Origin: Pseudomonadota bacterium
Lineage (GTDB): Bacteria > Pseudomonadota > Gammaproteobacteria > Burkholderiales > Casimicrobiaceae
Direction: 5' to 3'
DNA length: 40,484 bases
Assembly: GCA_021784125.1 (NCBI GenBank)
Contig: JAJXTF010000003.1
Span: 1 to 40,484, forward strand
Under the pieces are notes generated by a model. The model was not told the DNA's origin and did no database searches. It saw nothing but the letters and a program-made list of their open reading frames with translations. This document shows, piece after piece, positions 10,451 to 19,501 of this stretch (position 1 is its first letter; every line of letters begins with the position of its first letter). The position numbers and the translations under genes are program-made.

Positions 10451-10609
10451 GAATGGGTCGGAGGCGGCGCCGGCACGGCGCCAGGGTGAGTCCGGACTGC
10501 GCGCGCCCGGCGCGCCGCCATGGCGGCGCTACACTCGCGGCGTTTCACCGCAAAACGTTGAATTTTAGCGGAAACTGCCCTCCTCCGCGACCTTAGGCCG
10601 CGCCGGGCG

Positions 10610-10915
10610 TCATCCGCCGGCCGCCGCGAGGGCGGCCTCCACGCGCGCGGCGTCGAGGTGGTAGTGGCAGAGCTCCTCGCCGGCGTCGGGCGGCCCGAGC
10701 AGCAGCACGGGTACGCGCTCGCCATAGCGCGCTTCGAGCGCCGGGTCGGCGTCGACGTCGATCTCGACGATCGCGGCGCTCCGGCTTCGCGCGAGCGGCG
10801 CCAGGGCGCGCCGCATGTCCTCGCAGAGATGGCAGTAGGCGCGAACGAGCAGCGTCAGCCGCAGCGCCGCGTCGCTCGGGCTCGCCGAACCCTCCGTCAC
10901 CGGGCGCCGACGCAT
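10610..10915 (-). CDS. glutaredoxin-family protein
   Basis: LTLLVRAYCHLCEDM (CxxC) thioredoxin-fold N-terminus, ERVPVLLL cis-Pro motif; about 100 aa. Confidence 0.82.
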   Translation of the reverse strand: MRRRPVTEGSASPSDAALRLTLLVRAYCHLCEDMRRALAPLARSRSAAIVEIDVDADPALEARYGERVPVLLLGPPDAGEELCHYHLDAARVEAALAAAGG

Positions 10916-10931
10916 CCGCGCGGGCGCATCG

Positions 10932-12398
10932 TCACTGCGCGTCCCCGTTGCCGAGCTTGACCGTCGCGAAGAACTGGTTGTCCCCGCGGCGCAGCTGCAG
11001 CGTGACCGCGACGCCCTTGTCGAGACGTGCGAGGTATTCGTTGACCTGACCGGCGCTCCTGGCCTCGGTCAGCTGTCCCCCGTGGACGATCGCCAGGACG
11101 ATGTCGCCCGGCTGCACGTTGCCGCGCACCACGCCGACCACGTCGTCGACCAGCACGCCGCCGGTCTTCAGGTCGAGCTCCTTGCGCTGCTCGTCGGTGA
11201 GATCCGACAGCACGAGCCCCATCCGGTTGGGCTTGACCTTCTCCTTCGGCACCGGCTTGGCGCGCCCCGGGGTCGCGGCCGTGTCGTCCTTCAGCTCCGC
11301 CACGGTCACCGCGAGATCCTTCTGCGTGCCCTTGCGCCAGACGGTGAGGGCGACCTTGGTGCCCGGATGAATCCCGGTGATGATCCGCGGCAGGTCGTTC
11401 GACGAGCCGACGTCGCGGCCGTCGACCTTCAGGATGATGTCGCCGACCTCGACTCCCGCCTTCGCGGCGGGCCCGCTCTTCTCGACCCCGTTGACCAGCG
11501 CGCCGGTCGCCTGCTTGAGTCCGAATGCGGCGGCGGCCTCCTTCGAGACCTCCTGGATCTGCACGCCGATGCGCCCGCGCGTCACCCGGCCCCTGTCCTT
11601 CAGCTGGTTGACGGCGTTCATCGCAACGTCGATCGGCACGGCGAACGCAAGGCCCATGTACCCGCCGGTGCGCGAATAGATCAGCGAATTGATGCCGACC
11701 ACCTCGCCGCGCATGTTGAACAGCGGGCCGCCGGAATTGCCGGGATTGATCGCGACGTCGGTCTGGATGAACGGCACCAGGTTCTCCTGCGGCAGGTCGC
11801 GGCCCTTGGCGCTGACGATGCCCGCGGTCATCGTGTTGTCGAGGCCGAAAGGCTTGCCGATCGCGACCACCCATTCGCCGACCTTCAGCCTTTCGGGGTC
11901 GCCGATGGTCACCCGCGGCAGTTCCTTCGCGTCGATCTTGAGGAGCGCGACGTCGGTGCGACGGTCGTTGCCGATGACCCTGGCGACGAACTCGCGCTTG
12001 TCGGACAGGCGCACGGTCACCTCGCTCGCATCGTCGACGACGTGCGCATTGGTGACGATGTAGCCGTCGGCGGAGATGATGAATCCCGATCCCGTCGACT
12101 GGGCCTCGTACTGGCGTTCCTGCCCGCCGGGCGCCTGGCGCGGGATCTGTCCGAAGCGTCGGAAGAACTCGTAGAAGGGATCGTCCTCGGAGATCTCCGG
12201 GGCGCGCTGGCGACGTAGCTTCTGGGTGACGTCGATCGACACCACCGCCGGGCCCTGGCGCTGGTAGAGCTCGGTGAAATCGGGCAGCAGCCCCGTGCGC
12301 CCCTGCCCCAGTGCAGGAACGGCAGCGAACAACCCGACCAGCGCAACGAGCGCGACGCGCAGCAAGGCGCGCGGCGTGAATGACGGCGCGTAAGACAT
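10932..12398 (-). CDS. mucD: DegQ/MucD-type periplasmic serine protease with PDZ domains
   Basis: His-Asp-Ser triad contexts (TNAHVVDDA, RTDVALLKI, NPGNSGGPL) plus two PDZ-like regions and an N-terminal signal peptide. Confidence 0.95.
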   Translation of the reverse strand: MSYAPSFTPRALLRVALVALVGLFAAVPALGQGRTGLLPDFTELYQRQGPAVVSIDVTQKLRRQRAPEISEDDPFYEFFRRFGQIPRQAPGGQERQYEAQSTGSGFIISADGYIVTNAHVVDDASEVTVRLSDKREFVARVIGNDRRTDVALLKIDAKELPRVTIGDPERLKVGEWVVAIGKPFGLDNTMTAGIVSAKGRDLPQENLVPFIQTDVAINPGNSGGPLFNMRGEVVGINSLIYSRTGGYMGLAFAVPIDVAMNAVNQLKDRGRVTRGRIGVQIQEVSKEAAAAFGLKQATGALVNGVEKSGPAAKAGVEVGDIILKVDGRDVGSSNDLPRIITGIHPGTKVALTVWRKGTQKDLAVTVAELKDDTAATPGRAKPVPKEKVKPNRMGLVLSDLTDEQRKELDLKTGGVLVDDVVGVVRGNVQPGDIVLAIVHGGQLTEARSAGQVNEYLARLDKGVAVTLQLRRGDNQFFATVKLGNGDAQ

Positions 12399-12446
12399 GG
12401 AATCCCTCTTTATCGTGTAGTGGCTGATGACGCGATGCTGCGCGCT

Positions 12447-13457
12447 CTAGCGGCGCTCGACCGAATTGGCGATCTGTCGCACCGTGGCGCTGGGCGTTTC
12501 TCCCATGACGGTGATGAGGTGATCGTCGTGCCTCACGCTGTAGACGTTGAGCCCGCCCTGATGCACGAATCCGACCGGTGCCGACGGGGCCCCCTTCGGC
12601 TCGATGAACACCGAGACCGACACCAGGCCGTCGGAGAACACGAGGTGCGCGACGCGCTCGCCGCGGCCCCGGAGCTTGCGGAAGCCTTCCATGATCTTCT
12701 CGAAGCCGGCGGGCACGCGGGTCACGACCCACCCGGTCGCCTGCCGGACGACATCCCCCGTCGCACCCTCGAGCACCTGCCAGTCGCCCGGCGCGACCGG
12801 CCACGACGGTGCGACCATCGCGCGGTCGATCGGCGCATTGACCGATATGTCGGTGAACGCGAACTGCTCGATGCCCTCGTCCTTCTCGTTCAGCAGGCGG
12901 GCCTTCAGCAGCAATCCGGTCTCGGTGTCGGACCAGAAACGGTGCCCGTAGCGCAGGTCGTCCTTGGGCTCGAACACCACGACCTGCACCGGGCGCCCGC
13001 TGACGCGATCGTCGCCGATCACCCGGAAATCGTAGAACCTCGACAGCGACTGCTGCTGCTGGGGAGACAGCGACGGAAACGCGTTGCGGAACGTGCGCGG
13101 CTCGACGCGGACCAGCTTGGCATCGGGGTAGTAGCAACGGACCTCGCCCTGGGTGCGAATGAGCTCGCGCGCCGGTCCGTCGAGGTTGACGAGCTTCTCG
13201 AACTCGCGCCCGCTGTCGTTCAGGTGGGTGATGCGCGAGGATTCGACCCGCGGTCCGATCTGGTAGACGATGGTTCCGATGTAGTTGAGCTCCCGTGCCG
13301 CCTGTGCGGCGCGCGTGAGCCACTGCATCGCGTCGTCGGCGCGTGCAGCCGACGCGACGAAGGCGAGGACGAAGACGGCCGACCCCAATCGGCGGCTGAC
13401 ACGGGTTGACCTGCTGACTGCGTGCTGCATCGGCGATCGCTCAGGGCTTGACTTCAC
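12447..13457 (-). CDS. mucB: sigma-E regulatory protein MucB/RseB
   Basis: LTRAAQAARELNYIGTIVYQIGPRVESSRITHL; position between rseA and mucD. Confidence 0.92.
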   Translation of the reverse strand: MKSSPERSPMQHAVSRSTRVSRRLGSAVFVLAFVASAARADDAMQWLTRAAQAARELNYIGTIVYQIGPRVESSRITHLNDSGREFEKLVNLDGPARELIRTQGEVRCYYPDAKLVRVEPRTFRNAFPSLSPQQQQSLSRFYDFRVIGDDRVSGRPVQVVVFEPKDDLRYGHRFWSDTETGLLLKARLLNEKDEGIEQFAFTDISVNAPIDRAMVAPSWPVAPGDWQVLEGATGDVVRQATGWVVTRVPAGFEKIMEGFRKLRGRGERVAHLVFSDGLVSVSVFIEPKGAPSAPVGFVHQGGLNVYSVRHDDHLITVMGETPSATVRQIANSVERR

Positions 13458-13944
13458 GCGTCACGGCGACGTCGCGCAGGTAGGGACCCACGCCCTGCAG
13501 CATGCTCGCCGGCGCGTATTCCTGGTGGGCGAACAGCAGGTCGGTGGGAACGGTGGCAACGCGCAGCTCCGAGGCGCGCATCGCGCCCGCATCGCCCGCC
13601 TTCGCGAATCCTGCCGGCGTCGCGTCGATTAGCGAATACGCAGTCCAGCCGACGACGCTGACGGCGGCCAGCGTCGCCGCAGCCGCCCAGGCCCAGGCCG
13701 CGGGCCGCGACGGAACGCTGCGCTGCGGGGCGAGCACCGTCGGCTCGTCGGCCAGCCTGCGGGCGACGGCCGCCCGGACGTCGCGCGTCGCGGGGATCTC
13801 GCCGCGCAGAGCGTCGCCGATGACGTGGTAGCAGTTCCACGACGCCATCGCCTCGCCGCTCTTCAGCGCAGCGCAGACGGCATCGAGCTCCGTCGCATCG
13901 ACCTCGCCATCCATCAGGCGCGAAATGTTCTCGCTCATTACCAT
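13441..13944 (-). CDS. rseA: anti-sigma-E factor RseA/MucA family
   Basis: MSENISRLMDGEVDATELDAVCAALKSGEAMASWNCYHVIGDALRG; single TM segment; immediately downstream of rpoE. Confidence 0.92.
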   Translation of the reverse strand: MVMSENISRLMDGEVDATELDAVCAALKSGEAMASWNCYHVIGDALRGEIPATRDVRAAVARRLADEPTVLAPQRSVPSRPAAWAWAAAATLAAVSVVGWTAYSLIDATPAGFAKAGDAGAMRASELRVATVPTDLLFAHQEYAPASMLQGVGPYLRDVAVTREVKP

Positions 13945-14537
13945 CTCCGGTTATCGTCGGTGCCGAGCATGGGCCGCAATTCGGCGGCGATCGACTCCCG
14001 TGCCCGGAAGATCCGGGAGCGCACGGTGCCGATCGGGCAGTTCATCACCGCCGCGATCTCCTCGTAGCTCAGGCCTTCGATCTCGCGCAGCGTGATCGCC
14101 GTACGCAGGTCCTCTGGCAACTGGTCCATCGCGCGATTCACCGTCGAGGCGATCTGCTTGCCGATCAGCTCGGCCTCGGGGGTCGCCGTGTCGCGCAGCT
14201 GCTCGGCATCCTCGAAGGTCTCGGCGTCCTCGTGGTTGTACCCGGTGGACGTGGGGGCGCGCCGCCCCATCGCGACCAGGTAGTTCTTCGCCGTGTTGAT
14301 CCCGATGCGGTAGAGCCACGTGTAGAACGCGCTGTCGCCACGAAAGCTGGGCAGTGCCCGGTACGCCTTGATGAAAGCCTCCTGCGTCACGTCCTCGACC
14401 TCGGCCTGGTCGCGCACCAGCCGGGACAGAAGCCGCCCCAACTTGCGCTGGTACTTCGCCACCAGCAGCTCGAATGCGCGCTTGTCACCCCTTTGTGCTC
14501 GCAAAACGAGCTCTTGATCGACTTCGCGATCACCCAT
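13938..14537 (-). CDS. rpoE: RNA polymerase sigma-E factor
   Basis: DQELVLRAQRGDKRAFELLVAKYQRKLGRLLSRLV...EIEGLSYEEIAAVMNCPIGTVRSRIFRARE. Confidence 0.97.
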   Translation of the reverse strand: MGDREVDQELVLRAQRGDKRAFELLVAKYQRKLGRLLSRLVRDQAEVEDVTQEAFIKAYRALPSFRGDSAFYTWLYRIGINTAKNYLVAMGRRAPTSTGYNHEDAETFEDAEQLRDTATPEAELIGKQIASTVNRAMDQLPEDLRTAITLREIEGLSYEEIAAVMNCPIGTVRSRIFRARESIAAELRPMLGTDDNRRW

Positions 14538-14570
14538 CCGCGGGTAGTCCCTGAATCATTTCGTTGTTAT

Positions 14571-14588
14571 GCCCGCCGAACGGCGGGC
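14571..14588 (-). promoter_or_regulatory. Strong short hairpin in the putative rpoE 5' leader
   Basis: gcccgcc-gttc-ggcgggc (minus strand), about 34 nt upstream of the rpoE ATG; no U-tract. Confidence 0.45.
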
Positions 14589-14663
14589 GCTGCGGCCGGC
14601 GACCGTCCGGCGAACCCCATTTTCGGGAACCCCGCCGGCTGCACTCGGCGCACGCTTGCAGCA

Positions 14664-14690
14664 ACAGACCACCATTCCCCCTCATAGTTC
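14664..14690 (-). promoter_or_regulatory. Predicted sigma-E-type promoter of rpoE
   Basis: Minus strand reads tGAACTa-N15-gTCTGt, resembling the ECF sigma-E/AlgU consensus (GGAACTT-N15/16-gTCtgA); about 130 bp upstream of rpoE. Confidence 0.6.
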
Positions 14691-15783
14691 AGCCACCGCC
14701 CGCCGTCGTCCCGGTCCGCGTCCGTTCCGGCCCGGACGGCGGCGCCCCGGGGGGCGTCACCCCCGGACCCAGCAGGACGGCAGGACGGATCTCGCCGGTC
14801 TGCGTACCCCGGTAGTTGCGGAGCGGCCGCCGGCCCCAGGGCCCGAGCGCCTCGCGCGCCGCGTCGTCGAGCAGGCCGAGTTGATCGAGGACCGCGACCA
14901 CCGACGGCATGAGGCCGCGCGACTGCCCATCGGCGACCTTGACCGCGATGCCGATTCCGCGGCTCCGTATCCCGATCGCCTGGACGCCTTCGGCGCCGAT
15001 CTTGGCGACCCAGTCACCCCTTCCCGCCTGCATCAGGGCCAGATCGCTGCGCCCCTCGCCCGAGACCATTCCGGGGTGGGCGACCATTGCATCGGCCAGC
15101 ATGCGGGGCGCATTTCCATAATCGGGGTCGATTGCCGCACTTGCAAGCCGCGCGAATGCCCGCGCCAGGGCGGACAGCGGCACCGCATAGTTGGGCGCAG
15201 AACAGCCATCGATGCCCGCGACCAGCGCTTCGGTCGAAACTCCGGTGAACGTCGCGACCGACTGCCGGATCGCCTGCTGGACCGGGTGCTCGAACTCCAG
15301 GTACGAAGCCTTGGGCCACTGGCACTGGGCGCAGAAGGCGAGCATGCCGCTGTGCTTGCCCGAGCAGTTGTGCTGCAGCGGCGAGTACGGTGGCGGCGGC
15401 GGGACCTCGCCTCGGGTGTCGTAGAACCGCGGTGCGTGCGTTCCGCACTGGAGGTCCGCCGGCGTGCAGCCCGCGCGCGCGAGGATGTCGGCAGCCGCCT
15501 CGGCGTGCCGCGGCTCGCCCGAGTGGCTGGCGCACAGCAGCGCCACCTGCGACGACGACAGGCCGAAGCGTTCTACACCTCCCGCCGCGACGAAAGGCAG
15601 CGCCTGCAGCGGCTTCAGCGCGCTGCGCGTGAACGTCAGGTGATCGGGGTCCCCGGCCGCGCGCAGCACGTTGCCGTCGCGGTCGACGACGGCGACCGAG
15701 CCCGCATGCAGGCTCTCGACGATGCCGCCACGGGTAACCTCGGCCAGCGCGACGTGGCGGGATGCGGCGGAAGGGGTGGGCAT
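14689..15783 (-). CDS. asparaginase, Rhizobium-type (AnsA/class 3) family
   Basis: FTRSALKPLQALPFVAAG (S-x-x-K), HNCSGKHSGMLAFC (C-S-G-K), GIDGCSAPNYAVPL motifs. Confidence 0.88.
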   Translation of the reverse strand: MPTPSAASRHVALAEVTRGGIVESLHAGSVAVVDRDGNVLRAAGDPDHLTFTRSALKPLQALPFVAAGGVERFGLSSSQVALLCASHSGEPRHAEAAADILARAGCTPADLQCGTHAPRFYDTRGEVPPPPPYSPLQHNCSGKHSGMLAFCAQCQWPKASYLEFEHPVQQAIRQSVATFTGVSTEALVAGIDGCSAPNYAVPLSALARAFARLASAAIDPDYGNAPRMLADAMVAHPGMVSGEGRSDLALMQAGRGDWVAKIGAEGVQAIGIRSRGIGIAVKVADGQSRGLMPSVVAVLDQLGLLDDAAREALGPWGRRPLRNYRGTQTGEIRPAVLLGPGVTPPGAPPSGPERTRTGTTAGGG

Positions 15784-15914
15784 GCTCGGGGTGCTCTGGC
15801 GTCGGACGGCGAAAACGCAGATTATCGCCTATCGCCCTGCAACCCCGCCCCGAAGCTGCAGCGCAGGACCGCCGCGCGCAGCAGCAGGACCGCCGGCGCC
15901 GCGCCGGACGCGAC

Positions 15915-16352
15915 ATGGAGTCGACACCGATGTACAAGGTTCTCGCTGCGATCGACGGTTCCGCCCATGCCGATCGCGCCATCGGGCAGCTGCTGAAGCT
16001 GTCGGCGAGCGGCGTGACCCTCGAGCTGCTGCTGCTCAACGTGCAGCCCGAGATCGTCGACTGGCAGACCCATGGCCTGGCCACGGAGTCGATGCTGATG
16101 CACCGGAACGAACTGGGGCAGCAGGCTACCGAGGGCGCCCGCAAGCGCCTCGACGACGCCGGCGTCGCCTGGCGGCTGCGCATCGAGCTGGGCGATCCGG
16201 CAAGAACCATTGCCGCCGTGGCTGCCGACGAGCGCTGCGACTGCATCCTGATGGGGACCCGCGGGGCAGGCGCCCTGCCCGGGCTCATCCTCGGGTCGGT
16301 CGCGAGCAACGTCGTGCATCTTGCGGAGGTACCGGTCATGCTGGTCAAATGA
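15915..16352 (+). CDS. universal stress protein (UspA family); alternative start at 15930
   Basis: MYKVLAAIDGSAHADRAIGQLL...DCILMGTRGAGALPGLILGSVASNVVHLAEVPVMLVK. Confidence 0.9.
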   Translation: MESTPMYKVLAAIDGSAHADRAIGQLLKLSASGVTLELLLLNVQPEIVDWQTHGLATESMLMHRNELGQQATEGARKRLDDAGVAWRLRIELGDPARTIAAVAADERCDCILMGTRGAGALPGLILGSVASNVVHLAEVPVMLVK

Positions 16353-16406
16353 GCGCGGCAACGGCTCGCGCATCGGCCCGGCGGTAGCGGACCGCAGGAA
16401 GCCGGG

Positions 16407-16442
16407 CGTAGCCGGCGATGGCGACTGCCTGCGCCGGCTACG
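16407..16442. terminator. Hairpin between convergent usp and prpE; candidate bidirectional terminator
   Basis: cgtagccggcg ... cgccggctacg: 11-bp perfect inverted repeat, 14-nt loop; contains the prpE stop codon. Confidence 0.55.
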
Positions 16443-18375
16443 GTACCTGGAGGGCGGCGCGGATCTGCTCCAGCGCGCCCGGATCCTCGATGGTCGTCAG
16501 GTCGCCGGGGTCGCGCCCCTCGGCGAGCGCCTGGATCGAGCGGCGCAGCAGCTTGCCCGAGCGCGTCTTGGGCAGCAGCGTCACGAAATGCACGCGTGCC
16601 GGACGCCCGATCGCGCCCAGCTCGCGGTCGACCGTCTGCATCACTTCCTGCTGCATCGCCGCGACCCCTGCCGCATCGGCGACTCGCGATGCGTCCCGGA
16701 CGACGGCGAAGGCGATCGGCACCTGGCCCTTGACGGCATCCTGGACGCCGACGACGGCGACCTCGGCGATGCCCGCGTGGGCCTGCACCGCTTCCTCGAT
16801 CTCGCGCGTGCCGATCCGGTGGCCGGCGACGTTGATCACGTCGTCGGTGCGACCCAGCACGAAGTAGTAGCCGTCGGCGTCGCGCATCGCCCAGTCGAAG
16901 GTCGAATAGACCTCGCGGCCCGGGATCGTCCGGTAGTAGGTCGACACGTAGCGCTCGTCGTTGCCCCAGACCGTGCTCATGCAGCCGGGCGGCAGCGGCG
17001 GCGCGATGGTCAGCACCCCTTTCTCGCCCGGTCCCGCGTCGCGGCCGGTGACCCCGTCGACGAGCTTCACGTCGTAGCCGTAGACCGGGAACGACGGCGA
17101 CCCGAACTTGCGCGGCGTGTCGGCGACGCCGGGCTGCGCCGAGAGGATCGGCCAGCCGGTCTCGGTCTGCCAGTAGTTGTCGACGACCGGCACGCCCAGC
17201 GCGTCGGCCGCCCAGCGCGCCGTCGGCTCGTCCAGCGGCTCGCCGGCGAGGAACAGCCAGCGCAGCGACGACAGGTCGTGGCGCTTCATGAACGCGGGAT
17301 CCTGCTTCTTCAGCACGCGGATCGCCGTCGGCGAGGTGAACATCGTCCTCGCCTTCTGCTCCTCGACGATCTTCCACCAGATCCCCGGATCGGGTCGGAT
17401 CGGCAGGCCTTCGTAGAGGATCGTCGGCGAGCCGTTCAGCAACGGCCCGTAGACGATGTACGAGTGACCGACGACCCAGCCGATGTCGCTGGTCGTGAAC
17501 ATCGTCTCGCCGGGCGCCAGCGAGAAGATGCGCCGCATCGACGACGCCAGCGCGACCGCATAGCCTCCCGTGTCGCGCTGCACGCCCTTGGGCTGGCCGG
17601 TCGTGCCCGACGTGTAGAGGATGTACGAGGGCTCGGACGACTCGAGCCATTCGCAGGGGACGCGCGCACCCGCGTGCTCGGCGCGCGCCGCGGCGAAATC
17701 GACGTCTCGCGGCGCATGCATCGCGAGCCCCGGGTCGAGGCCGCGGTCGACCAGGATCACGTGGCGCGGCGGATGCCGCGCGATGCGCAACGCCTCATCG
17801 ACCAGCGGCTTGTAGGGGATCGTCCTGCCCCCGCGCATGCCCGCGTCCGCGGTGAACAGCAGCGCCGGACGTGCGTCGTCGATGCGCGTCGCCAGGCTCG
17901 CCGGGGCAAAGCCGCCGAACACGACCGAATGGATCGCCCCGATGCGCACGCAGGCGAGCATCGCGAACACCGCCTCGGCGATCATCGGCATGTAGATCAG
18001 CACGCGATCGCCGCGGCCCACGCCCCGCGCCTTCAGCATCGCCGCGCAGCGGTTGACCTCCTCGTACAGCTCCTGGTACGTGCAGACCCGCGACTGCCCC
18101 GTCTCGGTCGAGACGTAGATCAGCGCCGGCTGCGTGCCGCGGGCGGCCAGGTGGCGGTCGACGGCGTTGTGGCAGAGGTTCGTCCTGCCGCCCGTGAACC
18201 AGCGCGCGAACGGTGGCCGCGCATAGTCGAGCACCTGGGTGAAAGGCTCGTGCCAGTCGACGAGCTTCGCTTCCTCGCGCCAGAAGCCGTCCCGATCGGT
18301 GATCGACCGGCGATGAAATTCGGCGCAGGCGGCGATCGCGGCCTGCGTCCGGTTCGGGTCGTCGCTGCTGCCCAT
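16438..18375 (-). CDS. prpE: propionyl-CoA synthetase / acyl-CoA synthetase
   Basis: YILYTSGTTGQPKGVQRDTGGYAVAL, WWKIVEEQKARTMFTSPTAIRVLKKQD, NYWQTETGWPI, PKTRSGKLLRRS. Confidence 0.92.
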   Translation of the reverse strand: MGSSDDPNRTQAAIAACAEFHRRSITDRDGFWREEAKLVDWHEPFTQVLDYARPPFARWFTGGRTNLCHNAVDRHLAARGTQPALIYVSTETGQSRVCTYQELYEEVNRCAAMLKARGVGRGDRVLIYMPMIAEAVFAMLACVRIGAIHSVVFGGFAPASLATRIDDARPALLFTADAGMRGGRTIPYKPLVDEALRIARHPPRHVILVDRGLDPGLAMHAPRDVDFAAARAEHAGARVPCEWLESSEPSYILYTSGTTGQPKGVQRDTGGYAVALASSMRRIFSLAPGETMFTTSDIGWVVGHSYIVYGPLLNGSPTILYEGLPIRPDPGIWWKIVEEQKARTMFTSPTAIRVLKKQDPAFMKRHDLSSLRWLFLAGEPLDEPTARWAADALGVPVVDNYWQTETGWPILSAQPGVADTPRKFGSPSFPVYGYDVKLVDGVTGRDAGPGEKGVLTIAPPLPPGCMSTVWGNDERYVSTYYRTIPGREVYSTFDWAMRDADGYYFVLGRTDDVINVAGHRIGTREIEEAVQAHAGIAEVAVVGVQDAVKGQVPIAFAVVRDASRVADAAGVAAMQQEVMQTVDRELGAIGRPARVHFVTLLPKTRSGKLLRRSIQALAEGRDPGDLTTIEDPGALEQIRAALQVP

Positions 18376-18448
18376 GACGCTCCTCCTCCTGTCGGTCCCG
18401 GGGCCGATGACCCCGGCTGCAATCCCCGCCGTGAGCCCTGCGGTCTGC

Positions 18449-19453
18449 CTACGGGTGAGGGTCGCCGGCGATGCGCACGACGGTGCGTCCCCGGATCATG
18501 CCCTTCAGGTAGGCATCGAAATGGGTCGGCAGCTCGTCGAAATCGATGGTACGGATCTGGTCGTGCACGCGATCGGGGCGCCACTCGACGGCCAGCTTGT
18601 TCCACAACCGCTGGCGCAGCGCCATCGGCGTGTTGGCGCTGTCGGTGCCGAGCAGATGGACGCCGCGCAGGATGAATGGCGCGACGGTGGTCGGCAGACT
18701 CATGCTCGCGGCCAGGCCGACGGCGGCGACGGTGCCGCCAATCTTCGAGCTCGCGAGCAGCCAGGCAAGGATGTCGCCACCCAGGTTGTCCACCGCCCCC
18801 GCCCAGGTCGCCTTTTCCAGCGGGCGGATCTTCGACAGGTCGACCGCGGAACGCAGCATGACCTCGTGCGCACCGATGCTCCGCAGATAATCGGCCTCGT
18901 CGCCCTTGCCGGTGATCGCGACCACCTGGTAACCCTGCTTGGCGAGGATCTCGATCGCGACCGAGCCGACGCCACCCGTCGCGCCGGTGACCGCGACCGG
19001 CCCGTTCGCCGGGGCGAGGCCGTTGTGCTGCATCAGGTGGATCGCCAGCGCCGCCGTGTAGCCCGCCGTGCCCAGCGCCATCGCGTCGAAGGCGGTCATG
19101 CTCTCCGGCCTGCGCACGACCCAATCGGCGGGCACGCGGACGAACTCGGCGTAGCCGCCGTCATGGCCCACGCCCAGGTCGTAGCCGGTGACGATCACCT
19201 TGTCGCCGGCCTTGAAGCGGGCATCGGCCGACGACTCGACCGTTCCCGCCGTGTCGATGCCGGCGACGGTCGGGAACTTGCGCATGATCTTTCCCGTGCC
19301 GTTGTACGAAAGCGCGTCCTTGTAGTTGATCGTCGAATACTTGGTGCGGATCACCACGTCGCCCGGATCGAGCTCGTCGATGCGCATGGTGACGAAGCGG
19401 CTCGTCACGACGCCGTCCTCCTGGAACGTGCGATAGGCCTTGAATGTCTGCAC
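18449..19453 (-). CDS. acuI: YhdH/YhfP-family quinone oxidoreductase, AcuI-like acrylyl-CoA reductase
   Basis: STINYKDALSYNGTGKIMRKFPTVAGIDTAGTVESS, VTGATGGVGSVAIEILAKQGYQVVAITGK. Confidence 0.85.
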   Translation of the reverse strand: MQTFKAYRTFQEDGVVTSRFVTMRIDELDPGDVVIRTKYSTINYKDALSYNGTGKIMRKFPTVAGIDTAGTVESSADARFKAGDKVIVTGYDLGVGHDGGYAEFVRVPADWVVRRPESMTAFDAMALGTAGYTAALAIHLMQHNGLAPANGPVAVTGATGGVGSVAIEILAKQGYQVVAITGKGDEADYLRSIGAHEVMLRSAVDLSKIRPLEKATWAGAVDNLGGDILAWLLASSKIGGTVAAVGLAASMSLPTTVAPFILRGVHLLGTDSANTPMALRQRLWNKLAVEWRPDRVHDQIRTIDFDELPTHFDAYLKGMIRGRTVVRIAGDPHP

Positions 19454-19501
19454 GGGTTTCTCCTGGCGCCCGCGGGCGCGACGGTGGGAAGGATGCGGCG
19501 C

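Noticed and set aside
10897-13323. 808-aa - strand ORF over mucD/mucB
   Set aside because: Same-strand alternate frame of mucD and mucB; Arg/Gly/His-rich shadow translation.
15014-17650. 878-aa - strand ORF across asparaginase, usp and prpE
   Set aside because: Out of frame with asparaginase and prpE; low-complexity Arg/Ala-rich translation; no family signature.
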